Positions 35,387-44,140 are shown, counted from the first letter of the stretch. The stretch is 64,000 bases of DNA from Nitrobacter sp051535215 (GCF_051535215.1 NZ_JBPPLY010000010.1:1-64000); one strand, 5' to 3'. Notes: generated by a model from the sequence alone, not told the origin. A program made the numbers and translations.

Positions 35387-37484
35387 ATGGGGAAAATTAT
35401 AGAGGCGACAGCTGTAATTTCGGCCCAGGATAAAACTGGCGCCGTATTCGACAACATCGCCAAGAAGTTCGAGGGCATCGCGAAAGCGGGCAAAGCCTTC
35501 GAGGGCATTAAGCCCCCTGTGCTTGGCAAAATGGGTTGGGGCACCAATTTTCAGAAGGAAATCGACGCGCTCAAAGTTTCCTCGAAAGAACTCGCGGAAA
35601 TTCAACGAAACTGGGCCTCGTTCAATTCCGCGATGTCACGCAATGGACCGGTCCGCGCCGCCCAGTATTTCGGTGCTGTTGATCAATGGAAGAAGAACAC
35701 GCTTTCGAACCTGCGCGAGGTCCGCCTCGCTATGGACGAGACCGAGAAGTACCACCAGAAGTTTTTCGCGGGGGCGGGTCGCTTCGCGCTGCATGTGGCA
35801 GGTATCGGCGGCGCGGCCTATATGGTGGGCAGTGCGGCCCGCGCTGGCGTCAAGGCGTCAGCCGAACGAGCTCGTGAGCTCGCCAAGGTATGACCTCGGC
35901 GGCCTTAGCGAGGAGGAAAAGGCGCAAGCGGCCCTCAAGGCCGACGAGATTTCCGCTAAATATCCTTCCATCGGCCGCACTGAGGTGCTCGGCCATATCC
36001 GTCAGCTACGGTCGCGGCTCGGCGACTTCCATCACGCGATCGAGAACGTCGAAACCCTGACCAAGGCGCAGGTCGTACTCGGCACGCTGGGACATGGGGA
36101 AAATGCGTCGGAGGATCTTGAGAAGTTGGTGCTTGGCCTTGAGAGCCAGGGCATCGGTTCGCAGCCGGAGAAATTCAAGACCTATCTGAACGCGTTCACG
36201 CGCGCGAAGTCGCTGTTTCCTGACCTTCGCGGCGAGGATTTCCGACAGTATATGCAACGCGCCAATGTCTCGAAATATGGTCTCAGCGAGGACTATCTGA
36301 CCAGCGTTGTTCCGACCATGATGCAGCACGAAGGTGCCAGCAATTTCGGCGTTATGCAGGCGTCGGCATTCTCGGCGCTGGTTGGCCATCGCCAGACCAA
36401 GGCTGCGAAGGCGGCGATGCGCAGGTTTGGCCTGGTGGACGGGAACGATCGTCTCTTGAACGAAAGCGATTTCATCAAGTCGCCGTTCAAATGGGCGGAG
36501 GCGAACATCGTGCCGGCGCTGCAGAAGCACGGCATCGCTACGGATGAGGAACATCGCGGCGAAGTCGTCAAAGCGATGACGGAGATGTTTTCGAACCGAA
36601 AGGTGGGAGAGTTCTTTGCCTCCATGATCGTCAATCGGGCGATCATCGAAAAGGACAGCGTGCTGCTCCCTCGCGCCAAGGGCACCGAGGCGGCCGAGCA
36701 GGTTCGCCGCGAGGATCCTTTTGCCGCCTGGGCCGGTGTCACGACGCAGCTCAAAGACGTGGCGACAGCATTCATCGGCGTTAAACCCATCATCGATGCC
36801 ATGAACGCCGCATCGAACTCGCTCGGCAATATAGCGAAGACCATTGAGACCGGACACGTTCCTGAAAACACCAACCTCGGCCGGATCATCCATGCCAACA
36901 GCCGCACCCCGGCCGAATGGTCCGAAATCCGCCGCCGCGACAATATGAAGGCGCAGACTGGCGAGATCGACAATAAGCTGGCGCATTTTCCGCTCGATGA
37001 GCCCACAAAACGGCGTCTGCGGCTTCGTCGCTTCGATCTCCAGATGGGTATCGATCAATCCGAAAATCAGGCGACAATGCCGCCACTCTTTTCGCCTGAA
37101 GAGCTGGACCGCTGGCAGGAGATGGATCGCGAGCACCGCCGCGGGGTCGCGCTGTCGTCGATGCCGGCGCCGATGCGAGGCGGAAAATCCCGCATTCCGC
37201 TACCGATGGAAGATCCGCGAGGAAGGCTCCCACAGATGCCACCAGTGCAGCCGCTCGACGCGGCGCCGACCAGGGTGGATGTCACGGGCACGGTCGAAGG
37301 TCAGCTCATTGGTAAGATCGTGATCGAGGACGGCACAGGGCTGCTCAAGATCAGAAACGACCTCGATCGCGTCATCAAGCTGGTCGGCTCGATGTTCACG
37401 GGAGGCGGCAACGGTCCCGGCTCGGCCGGGCATTCGTCGCCCGATGCCGCGGCGGCATCGTCGGGAATCGCATACGGTCCGTGA
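35387..37484 (+). pseudogene. Phage tail tape-measure protein, frameshifted
   Basis: The first part (35387-35893, 168 residues, MGKIIEATAVISAQDKTGAVFDNIAKKFEGIAKAGKAF) ends at a TGA; the protein continues in the +1 frame from YDLGGLSEEEKAQAALKADEIS to 37484, giving about 700 residues in total. Helical, with a membrane-like stretch (HVAGIGGAAYMVGSAARAG) typical of tape measures, and a disordered Pro-rich end. The junction GTA-TGA-C could be a sequencing error, decay, or a +1 shift. A tape measure sets phage tail length; with no tail tube or baseplate here it is probably non-functional. Confidence 0.7.
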
Positions 37485-37518
37485 CTGGGAAAGCTCGCGC
37501 GGGAAGGGCGCGGGGCTG

Positions 37519-38103
37519 CTAATGTACCTTTCCGAAATCGGCGTTACCGCTTGTGTCTCTCTTGGCTTTATGTAGTTTCGCGGTGGTACCGAACGGCAGC
37601 CTGACCTCACCATTTTTCCAGGCTAGTCCATCGCCTAGAACTCTTTTAGTGCCGACAAGCGTTTTGAGCAGGGCAGGATCCGCCGTCGCGGTTGGCTGCA
37701 TTGCGTCTACTGAGTAAGCAACGTAGCAATCGACCGTTTCAAAGGATTGGATTTGCAGTAGTCGCGAAGCTGCAAGCACGGATAGGAACATTCCTTCGAG
37801 TTGTTCCATCGCCTTTGCAAAGGCCGATTGCGTAAGCTTGCTCTTCAGTTCAACAAGATGAAGGTGCGCCTTGTCATCCTTGAATGTTACAAACGAGCCG
37901 TCAGCGCACTTCTTTTTTGAGAGCGCCCAAATCAATGGTGGTTGGTTGTGCGCTTTAAGAACGATAGCAGGAGATCCCAAAGAGAATGATGCCGTTCCTT
38001 TTCCTGTCGGGGATTTCTCTGTAACTTCGACCCTTGCGTGGGCTTCCCAAACATAAGCGTTGTTGAAATGTCCGAGGCATTCGCGACATCCAGAAAGCAT
38101 CAT
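37519..38103 (-). CDS. Partner protein of the ATPase, possible PD-(D/E)XK nuclease
   Basis: 194 residues. Starts inside the stop of the ATPase gene (ATGA), so the two are made together. A Cys pair (GCRECLGHF, Cys6 and Cys9) opens the protein; KDDKAHLHLVELKSKL (Asp76/77, Glu85, Lys87) resembles the D...ExK core of PD-(D/E)XK nucleases, followed by an amphipathic helix (FAKAMEQLEGMFLSVLAASRLL). Such a nuclease beside an ABC-type ATPase would fit an abortive anti-phage system. The nuclease call is inference from one short motif. Confidence 0.6.
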   Translation of the reverse strand: MMLSGCRECLGHFNNAYVWEAHARVEVTEKSPTGKGTASFSLGSPAIVLKAHNQPPLIWALSKKKCADGSFVTFKDDKAHLHLVELKSKLTQSAFAKAMEQLEGMFLSVLAASRLLQIQSFETVDCYVAYSVDAMQPTATADPALLKTLVGTKRVLGDGLAWKNGEVRLPFGTTAKLHKAKRDTSGNADFGKVH

Positions 38104-39440
38104 TCTTCCTCATTAAAATCAATAGTCTCCCGCGTCAAAGAGATCAGTGTTTCGTTTAGGCTTGGGACAACGAATCCCTCCCCAGTTTTATTTAATTCTG
38201 TGATTTCAGTCCCATTTGTTGTTTGGATAAATTCGTATGCTCTTGCTTTGCTCGGGTCGATGACATCGCTTTCATCATAACCATATTGCGTTAGCAGGTT
38301 CTGGCGATCTGGGTGCCCGTGTAATCGCATCAGATTGTTGATCTGTTGAACGAAAGTGTCGCTGTGCGTTGTAATTGTAAATTTGGCTCCAGCGTTTAAT
38401 AGTCGAGCGATAGCTCGGGCCATTTGTCGTTGGGCAGAAAGATGCAAATGCGCCTCCGGCTCCTCGAATATGAAGTGACCACCCGGATTATATTTTATGA
38501 GATGAATAAAGGGAGCCATCTCGGTGATCATCGACGAGGTCGCGTGAAGTGGGACTCTCCGGGAAGAGTGCGCCGGGACATAACTGAAGGAAGGGACTTC
38601 CTCTTCGCTAACATCAAGCGTCCCATTTAGCACCGTATCTTCAAGCCACGAGGCAACCGGTGCCTTAGGTCTCGACGCGAATGCGCCGGCGCGAACAAAT
38701 GTGCTGACGAAGTCCGCGATAGGGAGTGGCAATACTGTTTCACGCTCAGAGTCGAAATCGAGACGCTCCGCGATTAGCGAGCGTATTGTCAACATAAGGC
38801 CGGTTCGAGCGGCAGGAATATAGACAGGAGTACGGTAGCTTGGCCAGTCGCGGCCGAATAAGGCAAGTGCCGCGCACTCAGAGAGCACGCGATGTATGTA
38901 AAGATTACGAGGGAAATTTTTGCTGGATGGAAAGCGGAACTGTCGAACAGTATTCCCGTCGGACGAAAACTTTACGTTTACGTAGCGCTGCCGCTCGCTA
39001 GGCTTTGCATCTACCCCGCCGGGGGAGGTGCGGCTTATGGATATTTCGAACGGTTCGAATTCATTGGATAGCTTGAGTTGAATGCTGCTTTCTTCGAACC
39101 CTTCGTAAGAAAACAGACGTCCGAGAAGCTCGGCAAATCTCTCATGATAAAGCGACTGCAGATACTCAATGCACTGAGACGCCTGTTCCGGCCCGACGGA
39201 ATATTTGGCGACGGCCTCCTGGCCCTCTTTTTCAAAGCGACTGATGAGCAGGTCGAGCCATTTGACGCCGGTGTTTTTCGTATCCGTGAAGGGTGCGATC
39301 TCTGGTCTGGCAAGTAGCCAGATCAAAGAAGCTAGATAGCTTTTGCCAGTATTATTTTGGCCAACAAGAATCGTGAGCGGTGCAGCCGTGAAATCAGCTT
39401 CCGCAATTCTTCCGAGATTCTTAACCTTGAACGAAAGCAC
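38100..39440 (-). CDS. AAA15/OLD-type ATPase
   Basis: 446 residues. Walker A GQNNTGKS (27-34) after the opening LSFKVKNLGRIAEADFTAAPLTILV, a signature-like SSMITEMAPF, Walker B FIFEEPEAHLHLSAQRQMARAIA and H-loop FTITTHSDTFVQQINNL. This is the SMC/ABC-type fold used by defence ATPases such as PtuA, AriA and OLD proteins. No TOPRIM domain is visible at the C-terminus, so cutting would fall to the partner gene. GC is visibly lower than the housekeeping genes. The pair faces the other island genes and forms its own operon. Confidence 0.85.
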   Translation of the reverse strand: MLSFKVKNLGRIAEADFTAAPLTILVGQNNTGKSYLASLIWLLARPEIAPFTDTKNTGVKWLDLLISRFEKEGQEAVAKYSVGPEQASQCIEYLQSLYHERFAELLGRLFSYEGFEESSIQLKLSNEFEPFEISISRTSPGGVDAKPSERQRYVNVKFSSDGNTVRQFRFPSSKNFPRNLYIHRVLSECAALALFGRDWPSYRTPVYIPAARTGLMLTIRSLIAERLDFDSERETVLPLPIADFVSTFVRAGAFASRPKAPVASWLEDTVLNGTLDVSEEEVPSFSYVPAHSSRRVPLHATSSMITEMAPFIHLIKYNPGGHFIFEEPEAHLHLSAQRQMARAIARLLNAGAKFTITTHSDTFVQQINNLMRLHGHPDRQNLLTQYGYDESDVIDPSKARAYEFIQTTNGTEITELNKTGEGFVVPSLNETLISLTRETIDFNEEE

Positions 39441-39746
39441 AATCCCTACCGGTCACTTGGGGACAATGGCGTAGCATGCCATGCGACCATTGAAAAACGA
39501 TGAAACCCGCCCAATGGTTCACTTGGGCAAATACCCGTTTTCCCTGAGGAAATCGGCAAAAATCATCTCAAAAAGGGACGTTCGCGGGGTCGCTCGGGTC
39601 CAAATATTCGCAAATTTCGAAGTTTGTTAGTAGGGGGAAATTCCGCCAATTGGCGGAATTTCAAATTCGCTCCCGATTTTATTCCCTCAATTGAGGGAAT
39701 ATCCGTGCAGCTCCTAAATGAGCCGTCGCAATCCCTAGGTGCTGCC
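39441..39746. promoter_or_regulatory. Palindrome-rich promoter region of the ATPase operon
   Basis: 306 nt. Two perfect palindromes share a CAATTG centre: 39638-39661 (core TCCGCCAATTGGCGGA) and 39681-39700 (ATTCCCTCAATTGAGGGAAT). CACTTGGG occurs twice (39455 and 39522). These are good operator candidates between the divergent ATPase and antitoxin-like genes. Confidence 0.55.
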
Positions 39747-39920
39747 ATGCCAAGGAAGAAAGCAAAATCCTCGGCCACTTCGGCCTCTGAGGCCCGCGCG
39801 TGGCGTGATCCCGACGACGCTCCGGAGATCACGAACGCCATGCTCGACCGCGCCACCATCGTGAAGGACGGCAAAGTGATCCAGCGCGGTCGCCCGCCGT
39901 TCGGCGACAACTCCAAATAA
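39747..39920 (+). CDS. BrnA-like antitoxin, orphan
   Basis: 57 residues from the ATG at 39747. DAPEITNAMLDRATIVKDGKVIQRGRPPFG matches the common C-terminal part of BrnA-type antitoxins and their orphans (DAPE-[IL]-T...RGRP). No BrnT toxin gene is adjacent. It may regulate transcription or be a relic. Confidence 0.65.
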   Translation: MPRKKAKSSATSASEARAWRDPDDAPEITNAMLDRATIVKDGKVIQRGRPPFGDNSK

Positions 39921-39997
39921 CCAGCGATAATCCGGAACGCGCGAAAGCGGCCCGCGAGGGGCTTGGCTTTTGCCTGCAAATCAGGGAATCTGTCCGT

Positions 39998-40257
39998 GGG
40001 CTTGGAAACCCGGACCTAGAACGGCACGCGACCCTTGGCGGGGTAACGTCCGAAGCGCGTTGAGCCTTGGCGGGCTCTCTTAGCGCTATGGCAGCACCTT
40101 GGCGGGTGCGCCGACCTGGCCAATATGGCCGGGAGCGGTGCGCCATGTCCAGAGCCTTCGGGCTTAAAAGTGCATCGGCCTGTCTCTAGGCAGGTTTCCA
40201 ACTCCCGGCTGCCGGTCTGTCACCTGCATCGGCCTTGGAAAGCCAGAACCTAGAGAG
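39998..40257 (+). ncRNA. Candidate structured RNA of stem-varied hairpins with TTGG loops
   Basis: Three hairpins carry the same loop TTGGCG on different stems: ACCC/GGGT (40031-40044), GAGCC/GGCTC (40062-40077), GCACC/GGTGC (40094-40109). Two more share the loop CTTGGAAA: GGG/CCC (39998-40011) and GGC/GCC (40231-40244), each followed by an ACCTAGA. TCTCTAGG at 40183-40190 can pair with CCTAGA at 40015 or CCTAGAGA at 40249. A UUCG tetraloop stem (GAGCCTTCGGGCTT, 40152-40165) is also present. It ends just before the 40266 gene, so it may be a leader or a free RNA. Confidence 0.55.
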
Positions 40258-40265
40258 CCTTCATC

Positions 40266-41492
40266 ATGACTCTTGCTCGACCAACGTCTCCGCCACGCGC
40301 GGATCAAGATTATTCGTGTCTTGAATCACCTTCTCCGCCTTTAGATGCGCCTTCGGCAACACCGCCTAAGTTGCCGGCGCCCTCGACCGAGGGCGCCCTT
40401 AACCATGCGCGCCGGTCCGCGCAGACCAATGCGCTGCTCTCCGACACAACGAGCCCGCGCGGCCGTCCGGCCGAACCGAATTCAACCGTATCTCGGAGAA
40501 GATTCATGACCATTGCTTCCGTCGCGACGGCTTCGGCTGTTATCGCATCGCCGTCGATCGCGGCAACCAACGATTTTTGCTCATGGCCCGATCTGGCCGC
40601 GCGCTTCGAGCGCTATCACGCGCGCTGGTGCCGTCGCCGCGAGCTGGATGAGATTGAGACAGAAGAGGACCATGAGGACATCGACACGGAGTGGGACGAA
40701 ATCATTGCCGAGCAAGGCGCCCTGGCTCGTTTGATTCTAGACAAGCGACCGGAAACGATGGCTGACGTGGTCCTTCAAGCGAGAGCTACTGCGGCAACAA
40801 ACAACGAGCTGTGGACTGATGCGTTCTCGATCAAACACGCCGATTCGGGGCAAATCGCCTTTCGGCGATTGGTCGATCGGCTTTGCGAATTCGTCGGTGT
40901 GGAAGTCTTTCCCGATGCAACGACCGCGCCGATCGCGGTGGAATCGCCGACCCATCCCGATCACGCTCTGATCGAGCTCGGCAATGCGTTCGACGTGGCA
41001 GTTATAGAAGACGATGCTCGATGGGAGATCGTTTATAAGATCAACGATAAGTTCGATTGGAAGCGCCACCTGAAAATCATGCGCCTCGAAGATAATCCTG
41101 TCGATCGAGGGATCGCGCGGCTTCTTGGCATATCGGCTCCATGCGACTTTATTTCGCCGGGTTGGATTCCGAAGCTTGAAGAACTCGGTCCCAGCTGTCA
41201 CGCGGACCTCAAAAAACGTATTCGTCAGATCAGCCGCGAACAGGTAACGCTTGGCCTTTGGCGTCAGCAGTCTGGCCGCATAGAGGCCGAAGAGTTTGCT
41301 ACGGCCAGCGCCGGCGTCGCTCATGATCTCGCCAAGCGAATTGTCGCGATGCCCGCGTCGACGATTGATGGCCTTCGATTCAAGGCCAAGGTTTTCAAAT
41401 GGTGCCGTCGAAGTGAAGCCGACGAAGAGCCCTCCGGGACAGATGAAGTGGCTATCTTTTCGATGGTGGAAGACTTAGTTGGCGAGGCTTGA
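40266..41492 (+). CDS. Tat-signal-bearing island protein of unknown function
   Basis: 408 residues. After a Pro/Ser-rich N-terminal stretch comes a twin-arginine-like motif and hydrophobic segment (SRRRFMTIASVATASAVIASPSIAA, about 75-100), then an acidic helical domain (HARWCRRRELDEIETEEDHEDIDTEW) and a larger alpha/beta part. The Tat motif so far from the start is unusual; translation might begin later (ATG at 40506, MTIASVATA). No family recognised. The structured region 39998-40257 is immediately upstream. Confidence 0.7.
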   Translation: MTLARPTSPPRADQDYSCLESPSPPLDAPSATPPKLPAPSTEGALNHARRSAQTNALLSDTTSPRGRPAEPNSTVSRRRFMTIASVATASAVIASPSIAATNDFCSWPDLAARFERYHARWCRRRELDEIETEEDHEDIDTEWDEIIAEQGALARLILDKRPETMADVVLQARATAATNNELWTDAFSIKHADSGQIAFRRLVDRLCEFVGVEVFPDATTAPIAVESPTHPDHALIELGNAFDVAVIEDDARWEIVYKINDKFDWKRHLKIMRLEDNPVDRGIARLLGISAPCDFISPGWIPKLEELGPSCHADLKKRIRQISREQVTLGLWRQQSGRIEAEEFATASAGVAHDLAKRIVAMPASTIDGLRFKAKVFKWCRRSEADEEPSGTDEVAIFSMVEDLVGEA

Positions 41493-41501
41493 ACCAACCC
41501 C

Positions 41502-41534
41502 GAGGCGGCCGTGTCGAGCGGCCGCCTTCCTTTG
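41502..41534 (+). terminator. Rho-independent terminator at the end of the island genes
   Basis: GGCGGCC (41504-41510) pairs with GGCCGCC (41520-41526) around a 9-nt loop, then TTCCTTTG. It follows the last island gene by 11 nt. Confidence 0.75.
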
Positions 41535-41632
41535 TGAATTGTTGCGGCGAGAGTTTGTGCGCAAATTTGTACGCAGCAACTTTCATATTTTGAAATACAA
41601 AAACAGATCAGATGCTTAGTCTAGAAATTTTT

Positions 41633-41649
41633 TCCCACTCTCTCCGCCA
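41633..41649. other. attR core repeat
   Basis: TCCCACTCTCTCCGCCA, identical to the tRNA-Ser end at 28797-28813; it marks the right end of the island. Integrase arm-like sites TTTGTGCGCA and TTTGTACGCA lie just inside (41554 and 41566). Confidence 0.92.
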
Positions 41650-41910
41650 TTTATAGCGCCTAACCGATTGTTTTTCTGCAGACTTTTGAATGATGGGTTG
41701 GAGCCAGCGCTACTTTGCGCGTGTTGACATGCTGTAGGGCGCCAGACGGTTGACGCGGCGCAGTATCGCGCCCGGCAGTCGAAACCTCGTTGTGGGGTGC
41801 CCGCGTTTTGCTGTGCCGTATCATGCGGCGATCATCGCCGCTCAAAGCGCCGCCGTCAGCAAACGAAGCACAATGCGATACAGAACGTTAAATCCAAGGT
41901 CGCGTAACGC

Positions 41911-42150
41911 CTATAGTTGAGAGGCTGTCATCGCTACCATGAAATATAGATTGATCATGAAAAATACGGCGACGAAAAATCGAGCGCCTTTGAAATAGAA
42001 GATGCCAATCAACCCGAGGATCAGAAAGACAATCCAATTTATCTCCAGGAAGCGGAGACTCCAAACAGATGGATTTGGTTTGAAGGTGAATGGATCGGAG
42101 CTGCCAGCCAAAACGGTTAAAATCCAAAGCGCCGGGAAAATCAGAAGCAC
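41911..42150 (-). CDS. Small hydrophobic membrane protein
   Basis: 79 residues, GTG start. Hydrophobic segments at the N-terminus (LLIFPALWILTVLAG), centre (INWIVFLILGLIGIFYFKG) and end (FFVAVFFMINLYFMVA) suggest three membrane helices. No family recognised. It lies alone beyond attR, divergent from the EamA-like gene. Confidence 0.5.
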   Translation of the reverse strand: MLLIFPALWILTVLAGSSDPFTFKPNPSVWSLRFLEINWIVFLILGLIGIFYFKGARFFVAVFFMINLYFMVAMTASQL

Positions 42151-42214
42151 GAAGTTTTCGCCTGTCGCCCTGTATAGTTCGCAACATTAAAAACAGAGCT
42201 ACAAAAGGGCGCGT

Positions 42215-42583
42215 ATGACACTGATCTCGCTGGGAACGATCGTCACTAGTGTCATGCTGTCAGCCATCGGTCAGGTCTGCTTCAAGCTCGGTCTGAATTC
42301 TTTGAACCGTTCTGATGCGTCGTCGGATCCCCTGCAAACAATCCCACTTGCGCTGCTGACGCCGGGCGTAATAGTGGGATTGGGGTGTTACGGCGTCGGC
42401 ACCTTGCTCTGGCTGAGCGCTCTGAGCAGGATCGAACTGTCGCAGGCTTACCCTTTCGTAGGCCTCGGCTTCGCGTTCACGACGTTCTTTGGGTGGTGGC
42501 TCTTCAGCGACCAACTAACGATCCAACGGATCGCCGGAATTGTCGTTATTCTGATCGGCATCATGCTGGTGGCCCGAACCTGA
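42215..42583 (+). CDS. EamA/SMR-type small transporter protein
   Basis: 122 residues, four membrane helices. TIVTSVMLSAIGQVCFKLGLN and ELSQAYPFVGLGFAFTTFFGWWLFSDQLTIQRIAGIVVILIGIMLVAR match the small multidrug resistance/ArnE-type half of the drug-metabolite transporter group. It may flip an undecaprenyl-linked sugar or export small cations; a homodimer or heterodimer partner is expected but none is adjacent. Confidence 0.8.
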   Translation: MTLISLGTIVTSVMLSAIGQVCFKLGLNSLNRSDASSDPLQTIPLALLTPGVIVGLGCYGVGTLLWLSALSRIELSQAYPFVGLGFAFTTFFGWWLFSDQLTIQRIAGIVVILIGIMLVART

Positions 42584-42994
42584 TCGGCCGACGCGCCATG
42601 GCACGCTCGACCAGAATCATTGCATGCGCGGCGGCAGGATCGGTCGGCAGATCGATGCCAAAGCTGGATGGAATCACATTCGCCGCCAAGCTCAGATGAC
42701 CAAACTCAAATGACAAAGTCTCAGCCCACGCTGGTCAGACGTCATTCGCGAGCGTGGCTGATCGTAGCGCTGTCTTCGCTGCCCGCCATCGTGGCCGGGC
42801 ATGCGCTTGTCCATATATCGCCTCGGAATCCGTGCCTCCCCAATCCGATGGGCAAATCTTAGGCATCATCGATGGCGGCTTCGCTGGCTTCTCAATCCTA
42901 TAGCCTCTCAAGTGAAGCGGATGCCGGTTCGCGTAAGGAAACGCGTCAAAATAAAACTGGAGCCCGGCTTTGATTCATCAAAGCCGGAATAGCG
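42584..42994. other. Intergenic region with degenerate sequence
   Basis: 411 nt. A 50-codon frame at 42710-42862 has one hydrophobic stretch (RAWLIVALSSLPAIVAGHALV) but no ribosome site that I can see, so I do not call it a gene. The last 90 nt are repeat copy 5. Confidence 0.4.
42904..42987 (+). repeat. Dispersed two-hairpin palindromic repeat, copy 5
   Basis: The left arm is degraded (CTCTCAAGTGAAGCGGATGCCGGTTCGCGTAAG), the right hairpin CCGGCTTTG-ATTCAT-CAAAGCCGG (42964-42987) is intact. It lies between convergent genes and just past the end of the ABC-2 permease gene. Confidence 0.8.
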
Positions 42995-44140
42995 CTAGGC
43001 GTTCCGCCACTTTTCCAGCGCGATGGCGGCAACTCCATAAACCAGGCTCAGCGCGAGCAGCGTCAGGATCGGACCGCGTATGTCTGCGAGTGTCGCGCCC
43101 ATCTGGCCGAGCGAGACGAAGCCGTCGATGGCTGCGGTGCTCGGCACCGGCAGCGCCAGCCAGCGGGCGACCGGCGGCATCGCCTCGAACGGCCAGGAAA
43201 AGCCGGAGAGGAAGAAGAACGGCAGGCCAAGCGCCGCCATCACCAGTTGCACTGCGAGCGGGGTGCGGAAGGCGGCCGCTACGATCAGCCCGAGCGCGCC
43301 GGTTGCTAGGACGAAGGGCACTGCGAAGAGGAGGGTCGGCAGCAGCCCGCCTAAACGCGGGATGCCGTAGATGGAGGGCAGTACGACGAGATAGAGCGGC
43401 AGGATGACCGCCTCCAAGGCCAGATAGGCGAGGAGCTTGCCGGCCACCACGGCGAACGGGCCTGCGATCGTTCTTCCGTCAGGCGTGCGTCGCACGGCGT
43501 CCGCGCCCGGCAGGGTGCCGAGCAGGCCAACGCCGATCAGCAGCGTCTGCTGAAGGATCAGGATGAAGGCGGCTGGCAGCACGTAGCTGGCATAGCCCTC
43601 CTGCGGATTGAACAGCGGGATCGTGGTGAGTGGCATCGGGTTCACCGCCGCCCGCGCAATGGGGGCATCGATGCCGAGCCCTATCAGGCGCCGCATCTCG
43701 ACCTCCGCGCCGACGGTGCGGGCGATGGCCGAAACGCCGAGCGCCACGCGCTGGTAGACGAGGAAATAGCTGGCATCGGCATAGAGCGCGATCGGCGAGG
43801 GATTGCCGCGCAGCAGCTCGCGCTCGAAGCCCTCCGGCAAGACGAGGATGCCGGAGACCTCGCGCGCGAAGACGCTGCGCCGGGCCTCCGGGAAATCGGG
43901 CAGCACTGACGCGACCGCCACATCCGGTGAGGCGTCGAGGCGGCGGACGAGATCGCGGCTGGTCACGGTCTGGTCCTGGTCGACGATCGCGACCGACGTG
44001 CGGCGTAGCACCTCGGCGCGGTAGGGCTGCGGATAGAGCAGCGCATAGATCGCGAGCGCCACGACCATGACGGAGAAGACCGGCCACAGCGTCAGGATGC
44101 GGCGGAGCTCATTGCGGAAGATGATCAGCATCCCGCTCAT
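42995..44140 (-). CDS. ABC-2 type permease subunit
   Basis: 381 residues. One N-terminal helix (FSVMVVALAIYALLY), a periplasmic domain of about 130 residues, and five helices in the C-terminal half, with PAAFILILQQTLLIGVGLLGTL and a FFFLSGFSWPFEAMP block typical of YhhJ/YbhR-like exporters. It overlaps the preceding permease gene by 4 nt. Works as a heterodimer with that protein, fed by the HlyD-type adaptor upstream. The ATP-binding subunit is not in the cluster. Confidence 0.88.
   Translation of the reverse strand: MSGMLIIFRNELRRILTLWPVFSVMVVALAIYALLYPQPYRAEVLRRTSVAIVDQDQTVTSRDLVRRLDASPDVAVASVLPDFPEARRSVFAREVSGILVLPEGFERELLRGNPSPIALYADASYFLVYQRVALGVSAIARTVGAEVEMRRLIGLGIDAPIARAAVNPMPLTTIPLFNPQEGYASYVLPAAFILILQQTLLIGVGLLGTLPGADAVRRTPDGRTIAGPFAVVAGKLLAYLALEAVILPLYLVVLPSIYGIPRLGGLLPTLLFAVPFVLATGALGLIVAAAFRTPLAVQLVMAALGLPFFFLSGFSWPFEAMPPVARWLALPVPSTAAIDGFVSLGQMGATLADIRGPILTLLALSLVYGVAAIALEKWRNA

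Larger units (their letters stand above)
28797..41649. mobile_element. Integrated phage-like genomic island in tRNA-Ser
   Basis: About 12.8 kb between two copies of TCCCACTCTCTCCGCCA. It has an integrase beside the tRNA, an AlpA-like regulator, an initiator-like gene with a dyad array, four phage structural or tail genes, a defence-like ATPase pair, an orphan antitoxin-like gene, a possible structured RNA and a Tat-signal protein. Terminase, portal, capsid and lysis genes are absent, so this is a decayed prophage or a phage-satellite-like element. The ATPase pair has lower GC than the flanks. Confidence 0.9.

Noticed and set aside
39747..39920. A complete BrnT/BrnA toxin-antitoxin pair
   Set aside because: Only the antitoxin-like C-terminal part is present; no toxin-like frame is found within several hundred nt on either side.
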